DNA from: Pseudomonadota bacterium
Lineage (GTDB): Bacteria; Myxococcota; Myxococcia; Myxococcales; Myxococcaceae
Length of the DNA: 16,590 bases
Assembly (NCBI GenBank): GCA_023424585.1
Contig: JAFADT010000960.1
Span: 1 to 16,590, forward strand
Direction of reading: 5' to 3'
Positions 8,555 to 15,275 of the stretch are shown piece after piece. How positions within the stretch are numbered: the first letter of the stretch is position 1; each line of letters opens with the position of its first letter. Under the pieces are notes generated by a model. That model was not told the origin of the DNA, searched no databases, and was given only the letters and a program-made list of their open reading frames with translations. A program made the position numbers and the translations under genes.

Positions 8555-9547
8555 TCACGGCAGGTAGCCGCTCTCCCTGACGAAGGTCTTCACCGCGGCG
8601 GTGTCCGCGTAGTCCAGCTCGATCATCCGCTGGAGCGCCGCCTGCTTGTCCGGGGCCTTCGCATGGTAGGCGCGGGCGATGGCGTAGCCCACGTAGTAGC
8701 CCAGGTCCGCCACGCCGTCCGCGTTGTCCGGCCCGGACCAGAGCCACGGGGCGAAGGTCGTCGCGTCCTGGGCCTCGCGGAAGCGCTCGCGCAGCTCCGC
8801 GTCGTGCTGGGGGCCGTAGGTGACGTAGGCGAGCGTGGGCAGCTTGCCGGTGACCTGCTCGGCCACGAAGTCCGCCACGCCCTCGTAGACGACCCAGTCC
8901 ACCAGCACGTCCGCGGGGACCTTCTGCCGCGTGTGCACGGCCTCGTGGGCGATGAGCAGGTCCATGCCTTCGTAGGGGCGGCTCTGGAAGTAGGTGCCCA
9001 GCGCCACGCGCAGCTTGGGCGGAAGCTCGGAGACATCCACCCGGTCGTCGCCGGTGGCCAGCTCCGCGCCCAGGAGCACCCGGCCGTCGAGCGCGGTGCC
9101 GCTCGAGTTGAGGGCGCCCACGGTGAAGTACACCTCCGCGGCGCCCAGCCGGGGGTAGAGGGCGCGGAAGCGCTCCAGGGTGGGGGCCACGCGGGCCGCG
9201 GACTCCCGGGCGCGCGCCGTCAGGGGGCGCACGGACTCCCAGAAGCGGGGGTAGCTCCGGATGGCGTCCACGTAGCCCTGCGCCGTGTAGCGCCTCGCGC
9301 GCATGAAGCTGTGCAGCCCCGGCGTGCCCCGGTCGATGTAGAGGGCCTGGAAGCGGGCCAGCTGCTCGGCCGGCTCGGCCGTGCTCCGGACGGCGTCGTA
9401 GGCCTCCCAGAAGTGGTCCACGTCCACCGTGGAGACCACGTCCTGGACGGCGGCGGGCGGTGCCTCCGCGGGGCGCTTCCCGGCGCAGGCCGCCAGACAG
9501 AGCGCGGCGGTGGAGGTCACGGCGAACAGGGCAGGGCGGAGGCGCAT
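8555..9547 (-). CDS. Predicted zinc-metalloprotease lipoprotein (DUF2268/GldB-like)
   Basis: 330 residues with a lipoprotein signal peptide (MRLRPALFAVTSTAALCLAA, then Cys21, lipobox LAAC). The zincin motif HEAVH occupies residues 201-205 (His201, Glu202, His205). Glu222 in the following YEGVADFVAEQ is a good third zinc ligand, a gluzincin arrangement. The C-terminal part (DLGYYVGYAIARAY, then MIELDYAD) resembles DUF2268/GldB-related predicted metalloproteases. GldB is a gliding-motility protein of Bacteroidetes, but family resemblance does not make this a motility gene. The protein should sit in the envelope facing the periplasm. ATG at 9547 gives the full signal peptide; no strong ribosome-binding site is visible. 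It follows the S46 gene on the same strand, but a strong hairpin separates them. Confidence 0.75.
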   Translation of the reverse strand: MRLRPALFAVTSTAALCLAACAGKRPAEAPPAAVQDVVSTVDVDHFWEAYDAVRSTAEPAEQLARFQALYIDRGTPGLHSFMRARRYTAQGYVDAIRSYPRFWESVRPLTARARESAARVAPTLERFRALYPRLGAAEVYFTVGALNSSGTALDGRVLLGAELATGDDRVDVSELPPKLRVALGTYFQSRPYEGMDLLIAHEAVHTRQKVPADVLVDWVVYEGVADFVAEQVTGKLPTLAYVTYGPQHDAELRERFREAQDATTFAPWLWSGPDNADGVADLGYYVGYAIARAYHAKAPDKQAALQRMIELDYADTAAVKTFVRESGYLP

Positions 9548-9573
9548 GGCTGGCTCAGGAGTGGATGAACGAA

Positions 9574-9603
9574 GAGGCTGCCCGGAGCGAACCGGACAGC
9601 CTC
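9574..9603 (-). terminator. Terminator-like hairpin after the S46 peptidase gene
   Basis: GAGGCTG (9574-9580) pairs with CAGCCTC (9597-9603). After one C/A mismatch, CCGG pairs with CCGG around an AGCGAA loop, giving a long stem of 11 pairs. It lies 33 bases past the S46 stop. On the minus strand the next bases are TTCGTTC, modestly T-rich. It ends only 26 bases before the metalloprotease gene start, leaving little room for a separate promoter, so it may act as a partial terminator. Confidence 0.6.
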
Positions 9604-9636
9604 TCGGGGTGCTTCACGAAGAAGCCCGGGGGAAGC

Positions 9637-11730
9637 CTACCCCGCCGGGTTCGCCTTCACCGGCGCCACCTTGGTGCTCCCGGGGCGCAGCTCCTCCAGG
9701 ACGCGGTTGGCGCCGTAGACCTTCTGGAGCGCCTCGATGATGGCGTCCGAGTGCACGGCCACCGTGCGGTTCACGGACTCGTCGAAGCCGTACTCGCCGC
9801 CCAGCGACTGGATGTTGCCGTCGAACACCAGGCCGACGATCTCGTGGTTCTTGTTCACCACGGGCGAGCCGGAGTTGCCGCCGATGATGTCGTTGGTGGT
9901 GACGAAGTTCATGGGCGTGGTGCCGGTGATGACCTTCTCCGACTTCAGCCACGACTTGGGCAGCGCGAACGGCTCCTGCCCCGTGGCGTGCTCGAAGGTG
10001 CCGGACATCTGGGTGATGGGGGCGACCTGCTGGCCGTTCTGCGTGTAGCCCTTCACGGAGCCGAAGGACACGCGCGGGGAGAAGGTCGCGTCTGGGTACT
10101 GGCTGGTGCCGTAGATCTCGAACTTCGCCTTGGCGACGAGCTCGCTGTTCTTCCGGATGACGGACTCCACGTCATCCTCGAACTTCTTGCGGATGGCGCG
10201 GGCGTCCGGGTCCACCAGGGCGGCCAGCTGGAGCATCGGGTCCTTAGACGCGTCCACGGCCTTCTTGCCGCCATCGAAGAGCGCCTTGCGCGTCTTCACG
10301 TCCGCCAGCTTGCTGCCCTTCACCACGCGGGTGGCCAGCTGCGCCGGGGACTCCTTGCCGAGCACCTTCTTCACGAACGGGTGCTGCGCGCCCAGCTCCT
10401 CCCGCAGCTTGGTGAGGCCGAAGGTCAGGCGGGCGATCTCCAGCTCCGGGTAGATGGGCGCGGGGCTGAGGAGCTGCGCCTTGAGCGCGGGCTGGTTGGC
10501 GTCGTTGAACTCGCGCAGTCGCTGGCCGTTGTCCTTGGGCAGCTCCTCGGCGGCGCGCACCAGCGTCTTGGCGATGCTGAACAGGGTGGAGGAGAAGCCC
10601 GAGCCCTGCTCCATGAAGTTCAGGTCCTTGCGGATGTTCTTGAGCTGCGCCTCCGCCTTGGCGATCTCATCCCACGCGCCGGCGTACTTCTTCTTCAGCT
10701 CGGGGTTCGCGTCGACCTTCTTGCGCAGCTCCTGCTCCGCGGCGACCTTGGAGGCGAAGAACGTCTTGTCCAGCAGCGCCTCCTCGCGGCCCTTGGACGC
10801 CTTGAGGGCGTTCTCCACGCCGAACAGGATGTTGCTGGAGATGCGCTTCTGCTCGGGGCCGCGCTTCTGGAACTCGGTGAGCATGCCGCGCAGCTCGGAG
10901 AGGTGCATGAGCGTCTTGGGCATGGACACGTCGCGGATGTACTCCAGCTCCGCGATGGTCAGCGCGCGAGAGGTGCGGCCCGGGTTGCCGGCCACGAACG
11001 TGAGCTCGCCGTCCTTCGCGCCGTGCTCGGACCACTTGAAGTAGTCCGGCGTCTTCACCGGCTGCTTGTCCTGGTAGATGCGCACGAAGGACACATCCAG
11101 GTCGTAGCGGGGGAACTCGAAGTTGTCCGGGTCACCGCCGAAGAAGGCGATGGCGTGCTCGGGGGCGAACACCAGGCGCACGTCCTGGTACCGGCGGTAC
11201 TTGTAGAGGTTGTACTTGCCGCCCTGGTACAGCGTGACGACGTCGCAGCGGACCTTGTCGTCGCCGTTGGCGCAGGCCTTCTCCACCTTGGCCATCTCCG
11301 CCTTCAGCGTGTCCGAGTACTGCTTGCCGGTCAGCGACTGGGTGGCCTTGTTGAGCTGATCCGTGACGTCGGTGATCTCGACGAGCTGGTTCACCTCCAT
11401 CGCCGGGCATTGCTTCTCCTCGGCCTGGGTCTTCGCGTAGAAGCCGTTGGCGAGGTAGTCCTGCTTCGCGCTGGAGAGCTGCTCGATGCAGCCGCGCGCG
11501 CAGTGGTGGTTCGTCATCACCAGGCCGTCCGGCGACACGAAGCTCGCCGAGCAGCCGCCGGCCAGCCGCACCGCGCCCAGGCGAAGCTTCTCCAGCCACT
11601 GCTGGCTCGGCTCGAAGCCGTACTTCTCCTTCACCTTGGCGGCGGGGAAGTTGTTGTACGTCCACATGCCTTCATCGGCGAGCGCCGGAGCGGCACCCAC
11701 GAGGGCGGCGATGACGACCAATCGCTTCAT
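9637..11730 (-). CDS. Secreted S46-family dipeptidyl-peptidase (DPP7/DPP11 type)
   Basis: 697 residues. S46 enzymes are chymotrypsin-fold serine exopeptidases that cut dipeptides from the N-termini of oligopeptides in the periplasm or at the surface, and they suit a proteolytic predator. A Sec signal peptide occupies the first 18 residues (MKRLVVIAALVGAAPALA, then DEGMW). The family N-terminus GMWTYNNFP is present. The triad is His76 (TNHHC), Asp212 (YDLDVSF) and Ser620 (GGNSGSPV). A long helical insertion (about 260-520) separates Asp from Ser, as in known structures. Eighteen residues after the Ser is Gly638 in FDGN. DPP11 enzymes, specific for acidic P1 residues, have Arg there (FDRN), so this looks DPP7-like. 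ATG at 11730 has AAAGGA 8 bases upstream; the frame stays open far upstream but without homology. Confidence 0.95.
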   Translation of the reverse strand: MKRLVVIAALVGAAPALADEGMWTYNNFPAAKVKEKYGFEPSQQWLEKLRLGAVRLAGGCSASFVSPDGLVMTNHHCARGCIEQLSSAKQDYLANGFYAKTQAEEKQCPAMEVNQLVEITDVTDQLNKATQSLTGKQYSDTLKAEMAKVEKACANGDDKVRCDVVTLYQGGKYNLYKYRRYQDVRLVFAPEHAIAFFGGDPDNFEFPRYDLDVSFVRIYQDKQPVKTPDYFKWSEHGAKDGELTFVAGNPGRTSRALTIAELEYIRDVSMPKTLMHLSELRGMLTEFQKRGPEQKRISSNILFGVENALKASKGREEALLDKTFFASKVAAEQELRKKVDANPELKKKYAGAWDEIAKAEAQLKNIRKDLNFMEQGSGFSSTLFSIAKTLVRAAEELPKDNGQRLREFNDANQPALKAQLLSPAPIYPELEIARLTFGLTKLREELGAQHPFVKKVLGKESPAQLATRVVKGSKLADVKTRKALFDGGKKAVDASKDPMLQLAALVDPDARAIRKKFEDDVESVIRKNSELVAKAKFEIYGTSQYPDATFSPRVSFGSVKGYTQNGQQVAPITQMSGTFEHATGQEPFALPKSWLKSEKVITGTTPMNFVTTNDIIGGNSGSPVVNKNHEIVGLVFDGNIQSLGGEYGFDESVNRTVAVHSDAIIEALQKVYGANRVLEELRPGSTKVAPVKANPAG

Positions 11731-11749
11731 GAGTGAAATCCTTTCGGGG

Positions 11750-11771
11750 CCGCGGGACGGAGAACCCGCGG
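11750..11771 (-). promoter_or_regulatory. Leader hairpin upstream of the S46 peptidase
   Basis: CCGCGGG (11750-11756) and CCCGCGG (11765-11771) form a perfect 7-bp stem with an 8-base loop. It lies just upstream of the AAAGGA ribosome-binding site (11739-11744) of the S46 gene, so it would fall in the 5' untranslated leader. A role in mRNA stability or translation is an inference. Confidence 0.35.
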
Positions 11772-11781
11772 GGACGGGGCG

Positions 11782-11810
11782 TTTGTGAGGGATGACCCTG
11801 CATCGGTCAA
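11782..11810 (-). promoter_or_regulatory. Candidate promoter for the S46 peptidase
   Basis: On the minus strand, TTGACC (11810-11805) matches the -35 consensus at 5 of 6 bases. A 17-base spacer and the weak -10 CACAAA (11787-11782) follow. Predicted transcription would begin around 11775, leaving a leader of about 45 bases that includes the hairpin and ribosome-binding site. Confidence 0.33.
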
Positions 11811-12157
11811 GCTGGGAAAGCGCCCACGCCGGACGCACAACGTCCGAGCGCCCGAACGATTCCCAGGGGCGTCCGCCGGGCAGGCGCTTTCGGACCCGAG
11901 GCGTCCCAACGCAGCGCGTCCGAGTGAAGTCGGGCTGCCCGTGCGCGCGCAGACGCGCCCGGTGTGGTGCCCGGTTGCACGATCTGGGGGCCCGCGTGCA
12001 GGCGATCCTGAGCACGGAAGCCAGGGCCTGGGCGCGCCACAGTTCGCGCAGGCTGAACTGGACGGGGTGGTGGACGAGGCCGCACGCGCGCTGAAGCCTC
12101 GCGGCCTCGCGATCACGGCCCCAGGCCCCAAAGCGGCGCCAGGTCGCGGTCACTGGA

Positions 12158-12334
12158 AACCTGTCCGACTGTCCGACGAGTCTTCCTCGGCGGGCAGGGC
12201 GGCACAGCTTTGGGCCGCGCTCTGCGCGACGTTGTCCGGCGGTGACGGACAGGTTCTTGGCGAGCCGGTCCGGGGGCGGCTTGGCCTGTACGGAGCCGCG
12301 GAATCGAGCCAATGGGGGACAGGCTCCAAGAACC
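12158..12334. repeat. Cluster of GGACAGG / CCTGTCC motifs in both orientations
   Basis: AACCTGTCCG (12158-12167) has an exact inverted copy CGGACAGGTT at 12246-12255. The octamer CTGTCCGA is repeated directly at 12161-12168 and 12169-12176. A further GGACAGG lies at 12317-12323. GGTTCTTGG (12252-12260) has an exact inverted copy CCAAGAACC at 12326-12334. The interleaved inverted and direct copies look like a decayed repeat element or a cluster of binding sites. The function is unknown. Confidence 0.5.
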
Positions 12335-12370
12335 CCACCCAGGACCCCAGAGGCTTAGTTTACATAACGC

Positions 12371-12422
12371 TTCTTATCAGACGTTACGACCGTGGATTCT
12401 TATCAGACGTTACGACCGTGGA
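12371..12422. repeat. Perfect 26-bp tandem duplication
   Basis: Two identical 26-base units lie head to tail (12371-12396 and 12397-12422), each running from TTCTTATCAG through ACGTTACGAC to CGTGGA. A partial third copy (TTC) follows. They lie in the most AT-rich patch of the intergenic region, 114 bases before the lipoprotein start. A -35-like TTTACA (12359-12364) is just upstream, but no good -10 follows. TAACG (12365-12369) and CGTTA (12382-12386) form a small inverted repeat. The units could be a duplicated regulator-binding site or a replication-slippage product. Confidence 0.85.
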
Positions 12423-12535
12423 TTCCCCAGGGATTCCACCTGCCCCCAGGTCACCGTCAGCCATCAACCTTCGGTCCCGGGGCCGTGAAATCTCGTGCTT
12501 CCCGAGCCTGGGTCCGGAACGTACCTTGCCGCCCC

Positions 12536-13090
12536 ATGCGCTTCTTCCGTCGAACCGGACTCGCCGCGCTGTGCGGCCTCACCGCGGCCCTGCTGACGGG
12601 CTGCCCCGAAAAGACCGCCCAGGCTCCACTGGACAGCGGCGTCACCGGCGCCACGGCCACCCCAGACTCCGGCCCCGAGGCCGTGGTCTTCACCCTCCAG
12701 TACCTGTCCCCGGATGGCGGCTCCGCGCTCATCCCCCTGGCCCTGGAGGAAAAGCCGCTCGTGGAGCCCACCTCCGACCTGGAGCTCCGCAGCACCCTGG
12801 GGCTCAAGAACTACCGCGTCCGCCTGATGGACGAAGCCGACCGGGCCATGGTCTCCGATGACTCCGCCTCCGAGGACGACGACGGCCTCGTGTACCGCAT
12901 CCACCTGCCGCAGCCGCTCAAGACGGGCTACTCGTACACCCTCGTCGTGGACGCCCAGACGGGCTCGGCGTTCCAGGACTCGCGCGGCCGCGACGTCGAG
13001 GACCTCCGGGCCTCGTTCCAAATCATCGGCGACAAGGAAAAGCCCAAGCCGCCGCCCCCTGCCAAGGGCGGCAGGAAGAAGTCCAAGTAG
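12536..13090 (+). CDS. Small hypothetical lipoprotein, possibly Ig-like
   Basis: 184 residues. ATG at 12536 gives the signal peptide MRFFRRTGLAALCGLTAALL with lipobox LTGC and lipidated Cys23. An acidic, Pro/Thr-rich spacer is followed by a beta-rich domain. Its end, PLKTGYSYTLVVDAQTG followed by FQDSRGRDVEDLRASFQI, resembles the second half of SbsA/Big_5-type Ig-like domains, where a 'pL..g..Y.l.l' strand precedes a D-x-x-G loop. This resemblance is weak. The tail is strongly basic (KPKPPPPAKGGRKKSK), perhaps for contact with peptidoglycan, polysaccharide or nucleic acid. Upstream in-frame sequence is not signal-like, so the longer start at 12392 is rejected. The stop is only 3 bases from that of the converging DUF3014 gene. 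The biological role is unknown. Confidence 0.8.
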   Translation: MRFFRRTGLAALCGLTAALLTGCPEKTAQAPLDSGVTGATATPDSGPEAVVFTLQYLSPDGGSALIPLALEEKPLVEPTSDLELRSTLGLKNYRVRLMDEADRAMVSDDSASEDDDGLVYRIHLPQPLKTGYSYTLVVDAQTGSAFQDSRGRDVEDLRASFQIIGDKEKPKPPPPAKGGRKKSK

Positions 13091-13093
13091 CCG

Positions 13094-13975
13094 TCATTCC
13101 TGGGTTTCTGACTGCCCCGGCGCCTGATCCGGCAACGGTTCGGGCGCCGCCGGCGCCGGTGTCGGCAGGCTCAACGCCGTGCGCAGCTCCCGCAGCTTCG
13201 CCTGGATGACCCGCATGTTCCCCGGCCCCATCCGCAGCAGATGCTTCTGGGCCTTGCTCAGGCCCTCCAGCTCCGGCGACGCGTAGACGTACAGCGCGCC
13301 TTTCGGCTCGACCTCCACCGGCCCCTGGGGCACCGGCACCGCCAGCAGGTGCTGGATGGCCCGGCCAAAGGCCGTTTCGAAGGTCTGATCCGGCGGCGCG
13401 ATCTCCCGGTACGCCTGGTCGATCAGCGGCTTCAGCTCCCGGTACACCATCGCCGCGCCGGACACGTCCACCGAGCCCAGCACCCGGGCCACCAGGTCGT
13501 AGCGCGCATAGCTCAGCGGCGCGATCACCGAGCGCCCGTTCGCCTCGGCCGCGCCCACCTCGAACGCCCCCGCGGGCGCCATGAACGACAGTGAGGTCCG
13601 AGGACTCTCGCCCTCGGCGATGTTGCTCACGGACGCCGTGAACCGGCGCGCCAGGTCCTGCTCCTGGAGCCACCGGGCCAGCTCCGGGTCCACCGAGAGC
13701 TTGCCCGCCAGGTCGCGGATGCGGCCGTCGCTCTCCGGCAGCGACACCTCCGCGGGCGCCTCCGCCACGCCCGCGTCCACCACCGACGGTGTCGTCACCA
13801 CGGGCGGCGGCTCCACCTGGCGCTTCAAGCCGAAGTACGACGCCACCACCCCCAAGACCATCAGTGCGATCAGGATGCCCAGGACCTTGCCCCGCGACGG
13901 TGCCTTGGGCGGCTCTGCCTGTTGCGGCGGTGGGATTCCTTCAGGCCCCTGATTCACGAAGTTCGGATCGCTCAT
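13094..13975 (-). CDS. DUF3014 membrane-anchored protein
   Basis: 293 residues. A short Pro-rich cytoplasmic N-terminus is followed by one transmembrane helix (about residues 29-50, GKVLGILIALMVLGVVASYF). Then come a Pro/Val-rich linker and a soluble, probably periplasmic domain. This matches DUF3014: LPESDGRIRDLAGKLSVDPE, WLQEQDLARRFTASVSNIAEG, SPRTSLSFMAP and YARYDLVARVLGSVDV, ending with a helical EIAPPDQTFETAFGRAIQHLL section. The function of the family is not known to me. The C-terminus is Pro/Ala/Glu-rich. ATG at 13975 has AAGG 8-9 bases upstream. The gene is divergent from the cysteine desulfurase (91-bp gap) and nearly touches the converging lipoprotein gene. Confidence 0.85.
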   Translation of the reverse strand: MSDPNFVNQGPEGIPPPQQAEPPKAPSRGKVLGILIALMVLGVVASYFGLKRQVEPPPVVTTPSVVDAGVAEAPAEVSLPESDGRIRDLAGKLSVDPELARWLQEQDLARRFTASVSNIAEGESPRTSLSFMAPAGAFEVGAAEANGRSVIAPLSYARYDLVARVLGSVDVSGAAMVYRELKPLIDQAYREIAPPDQTFETAFGRAIQHLLAVPVPQGPVEVEPKGALYVYASPELEGLSKAQKHLLRMGPGNMRVIQAKLRELRTALSLPTPAPAAPEPLPDQAPGQSETQE

Positions 13976-14018
13976 GACGCTGAACCTTACAGACAGCCTC
14001 GCTGCCCATTCCAAGCAC

Positions 14019-14047
14019 GTTCGAACTCCCGTACGCAGTTCGATACT
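14019..14047 (+). promoter_or_regulatory. Candidate promoter/operator before the cysteine desulfurase
   Basis: The palindrome GTTCGAAC (14019-14026) overlaps a weak -35 (TTCGAA, 14020-14025). A 16-base spacer and GATACT (14042-14047), a fair -10, follow. A second half-match (AGTTCGAT) lies at 14037-14044. The start codon is 19 bases past the -10. The evidence is weak and comes from motifs only. Confidence 0.3.
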
Positions 14048-14066
14048 TGAGCGGAGGATGCGAGGC

Positions 14067-15218
14067 ATGGAGCCGCTGCGGACACCCCACCCCGTCTATC
14101 TCGACCACAACGCGACGACGCCGCTCCTGCCGGAGGTCGTCGACGCCATGCTCCCGTACCTGCGCGAGCACTTCGGCAATCCTTCCAGCAACCACGGCTA
14201 CGGCGCCCAGGCCCGGAGCGCGGTCGCCCAGGCCCGCGAGCAGGTCGCGGCGCTCCTCGGCTGTGACGCGGAGGAGATCGTCTTCACCTCCGGCGGCACG
14301 GAGGCCAACAACCTCGCCATCCGCGGCGTGACGGAGGCGCTCGCGTCGAAGCGCCACGTCCTCACGACGTGCATCGAGCACCCGGCCACGGCCCGCCCGT
14401 GTGCATGGCTCGAATCGCACGGACGACGCGTGACGCGCATCGGGGTCGATGGCGACGGGTGCGCCCGCGTCGACGAGGCGCGCGAGGCCCTGGATGGCGA
14501 CACCGCGCTCGTCACTGTCATGCACTCGAACAACGAGACCGGCGTGCTGCAACCGGTCTCCGCTCTCGCGAAGCTCGCCCACGCGGCGGGCGCCCTGGTC
14601 CACTCCGACGCCGCGCAGTCGCTTGGCAAGGTGCCGGTCCAGGTGCGCGAGCTCGGCATCGACCTGCTCTCCATCGCCGGCCACAAGCTCTACGCGCCCA
14701 AGGGCGTCGGAGCGCTCTATGTGAAGCGCGGCACGCCGCTGGTTCCCTTCGCGCTCGGCGCGAGCCACGAACGCGGCTTGCGTCCAGGCACCGAGAACGT
14801 CGCGTCCATCGTCGGGCTCGGCACCGCGTGCGAAGCCGTGGGCCGCGACCTGGATGCGACGGCCGCGCGCATGCGGCGCCTCCGCGACCTCCTGGGCGCG
14901 CGACTCGGGAGCGCGGTTCCCGGCCTCGCGCTCAACGGCCACCGCGAGCTGCGCCTGCCCAACACGCTCAACGTGCGCTTCCCGCGAGCCTCCGGGAGCG
15001 CGGTGCTCGACGGCGCACCCGAGGTCGCCGCCTCGACGGGCTCCGCGTGCCACGAAGGTCACGAGAGCGCCTCCGCGGTCATCCTGGCCATGGGCATCGC
15101 CCCAGAAGACGCGCTCGGCTCCGTGCGCCTCACGCTCGGCCGCCGCACGACCGAGGACGACGTCGCGCGCGCCTCCGAGGCGCTGAGCCGCTCCTGGCAG
15201 CGGATCGTGGGCGGTTAG
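14067..15218 (+). CDS. Cysteine desulfurase (NifS/IscS-like, PLP-dependent)
   Basis: 383 residues. Such enzymes take sulfur (or selenium) from cysteine (or selenocysteine), forming alanine and a persulfide for Fe-S cluster, thio-tRNA or other sulfur pathways. Motifs: YLDHNATTPL at the N-terminus; FTSGGTEANNLAI; His105 in CIEHPAT, expected to stack on PLP; HSNNETGVLQP; PLP-binding Lys207 in SIAGHKLYAPKG; RPGTEN; and the catalytic Cys328 in STGSACHEGHE. Lys207 and Cys328 nearly match Lys206 and Cys328 of E. coli IscS. After the Cys the sequence is HEGHESASAVILAMG rather than the IscS-type TSGSLEPS, closer to selenocysteine-lyase-like members, so substrate and pathway are open. ATG at 14067 was chosen because GGAGG lies 9 bases upstream; ATG at 14058 is too close to that site. 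No iscR, iscU or suf genes are adjacent. Leucine codons favour CTC, unlike guaA where CTG dominates, suggesting a different history. A diverged copy of the C-terminal tail follows the stop. Confidence 0.9.
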   Translation: MEPLRTPHPVYLDHNATTPLLPEVVDAMLPYLREHFGNPSSNHGYGAQARSAVAQAREQVAALLGCDAEEIVFTSGGTEANNLAIRGVTEALASKRHVLTTCIEHPATARPCAWLESHGRRVTRIGVDGDGCARVDEAREALDGDTALVTVMHSNNETGVLQPVSALAKLAHAAGALVHSDAAQSLGKVPVQVRELGIDLLSIAGHKLYAPKGVGALYVKRGTPLVPFALGASHERGLRPGTENVASIVGLGTACEAVGRDLDATAARMRRLRDLLGARLGSAVPGLALNGHRELRLPNTLNVRFPRASGSAVLDGAPEVAASTGSACHEGHESASAVILAMGIAPEDALGSVRLTLGRRTTEDDVARASEALSRSWQRIVGG

Positions 15219-15224
15219 CTCCGG

Positions 15225-15275
15225 GCTCGTGCCTCCAAGGCGCTGACTCGTAGCCACCGGCTCATAGGCGGTTAG
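15225..15275 (+). pseudogene. Duplicated, diverged copy of the cysteine desulfurase C-terminal tail
   Basis: Translated in the desulfurase frame, this stretch reads ARASKALTRSHRLIGG and then a TAG. The true C-terminus (15165-15218) reads ARASEALSRSWQRIVGG and then a TAG. The offset is exactly 60 bases, with one codon missing in the second copy. Several differences are synonymous third-base changes (GCG/GCT, CGC/CGT twice), as expected if the copy diverged while still coding. It is too short for a gene. It is probably the 3' remnant of an older or paralogous desulfurase left after tandem duplication or allele replacement. Its stop overlaps the stop of the converging propeller-like gene. Confidence 0.7.

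Larger units (their letters stand above)
11731..12535. other. Long intergenic region without a convincing gene
   Basis: 805 bases separate the divergent S46 and small lipoprotein genes. Open frames here, including a long plus-strand one running into the lipoprotein gene, are Arg/Pro-rich, show no recognisable domain and look like GC artefacts. The region holds a candidate S46 promoter and leader hairpin on the left, three or more GGACAGG-type motifs in both orientations in the centre-right, and an AT-rich patch with a 26-bp tandem repeat just before the lipoprotein gene. A degraded gene cannot be excluded for 11850-12130, but I see no family signature. Confidence 0.6.

Noticed and set aside
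9460..11736. 758-residue plus-strand open frame opposite the S46 gene
   Set aside because: Shadow of the S46 gene: Leu/Arg/Val/Ala-rich, no motif, while the other strand has a full catalytic triad and signal peptide.
12371..12422. CRISPR array
   Set aside because: Only two copies, directly abutting with no spacer, and no cas genes nearby.
12392..12535. N-terminal extension of the small lipoprotein to 12392
   Set aside because: The extension overlaps the tandem repeat and puts the signal peptide internally; ATG at 12536 gives a proper lipoprotein signal.
11785..12861. Long plus-strand open frame across the intergenic region into the lipoprotein gene
   Set aside because: The product is Arg/Pro-rich without domain signature and overlaps the well-supported lipoprotein gene in another frame; typical of GC-rich non-coding DNA.
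13986..14014. Minus-strand promoter for the DUF3014 gene (TTGGAA, 17 bases, TGTAAG)
   Set aside because: The boxes match fairly well, but the -10 overlaps the likely ribosome-binding site and lies only 10 bases from the start codon.
13974..14066. Earlier start of the cysteine desulfurase at 13974
   Set aside because: It would overlap the start codon of the divergent DUF3014 gene, and the extra residues have no family match; GGAGG supports ATG at 14067.
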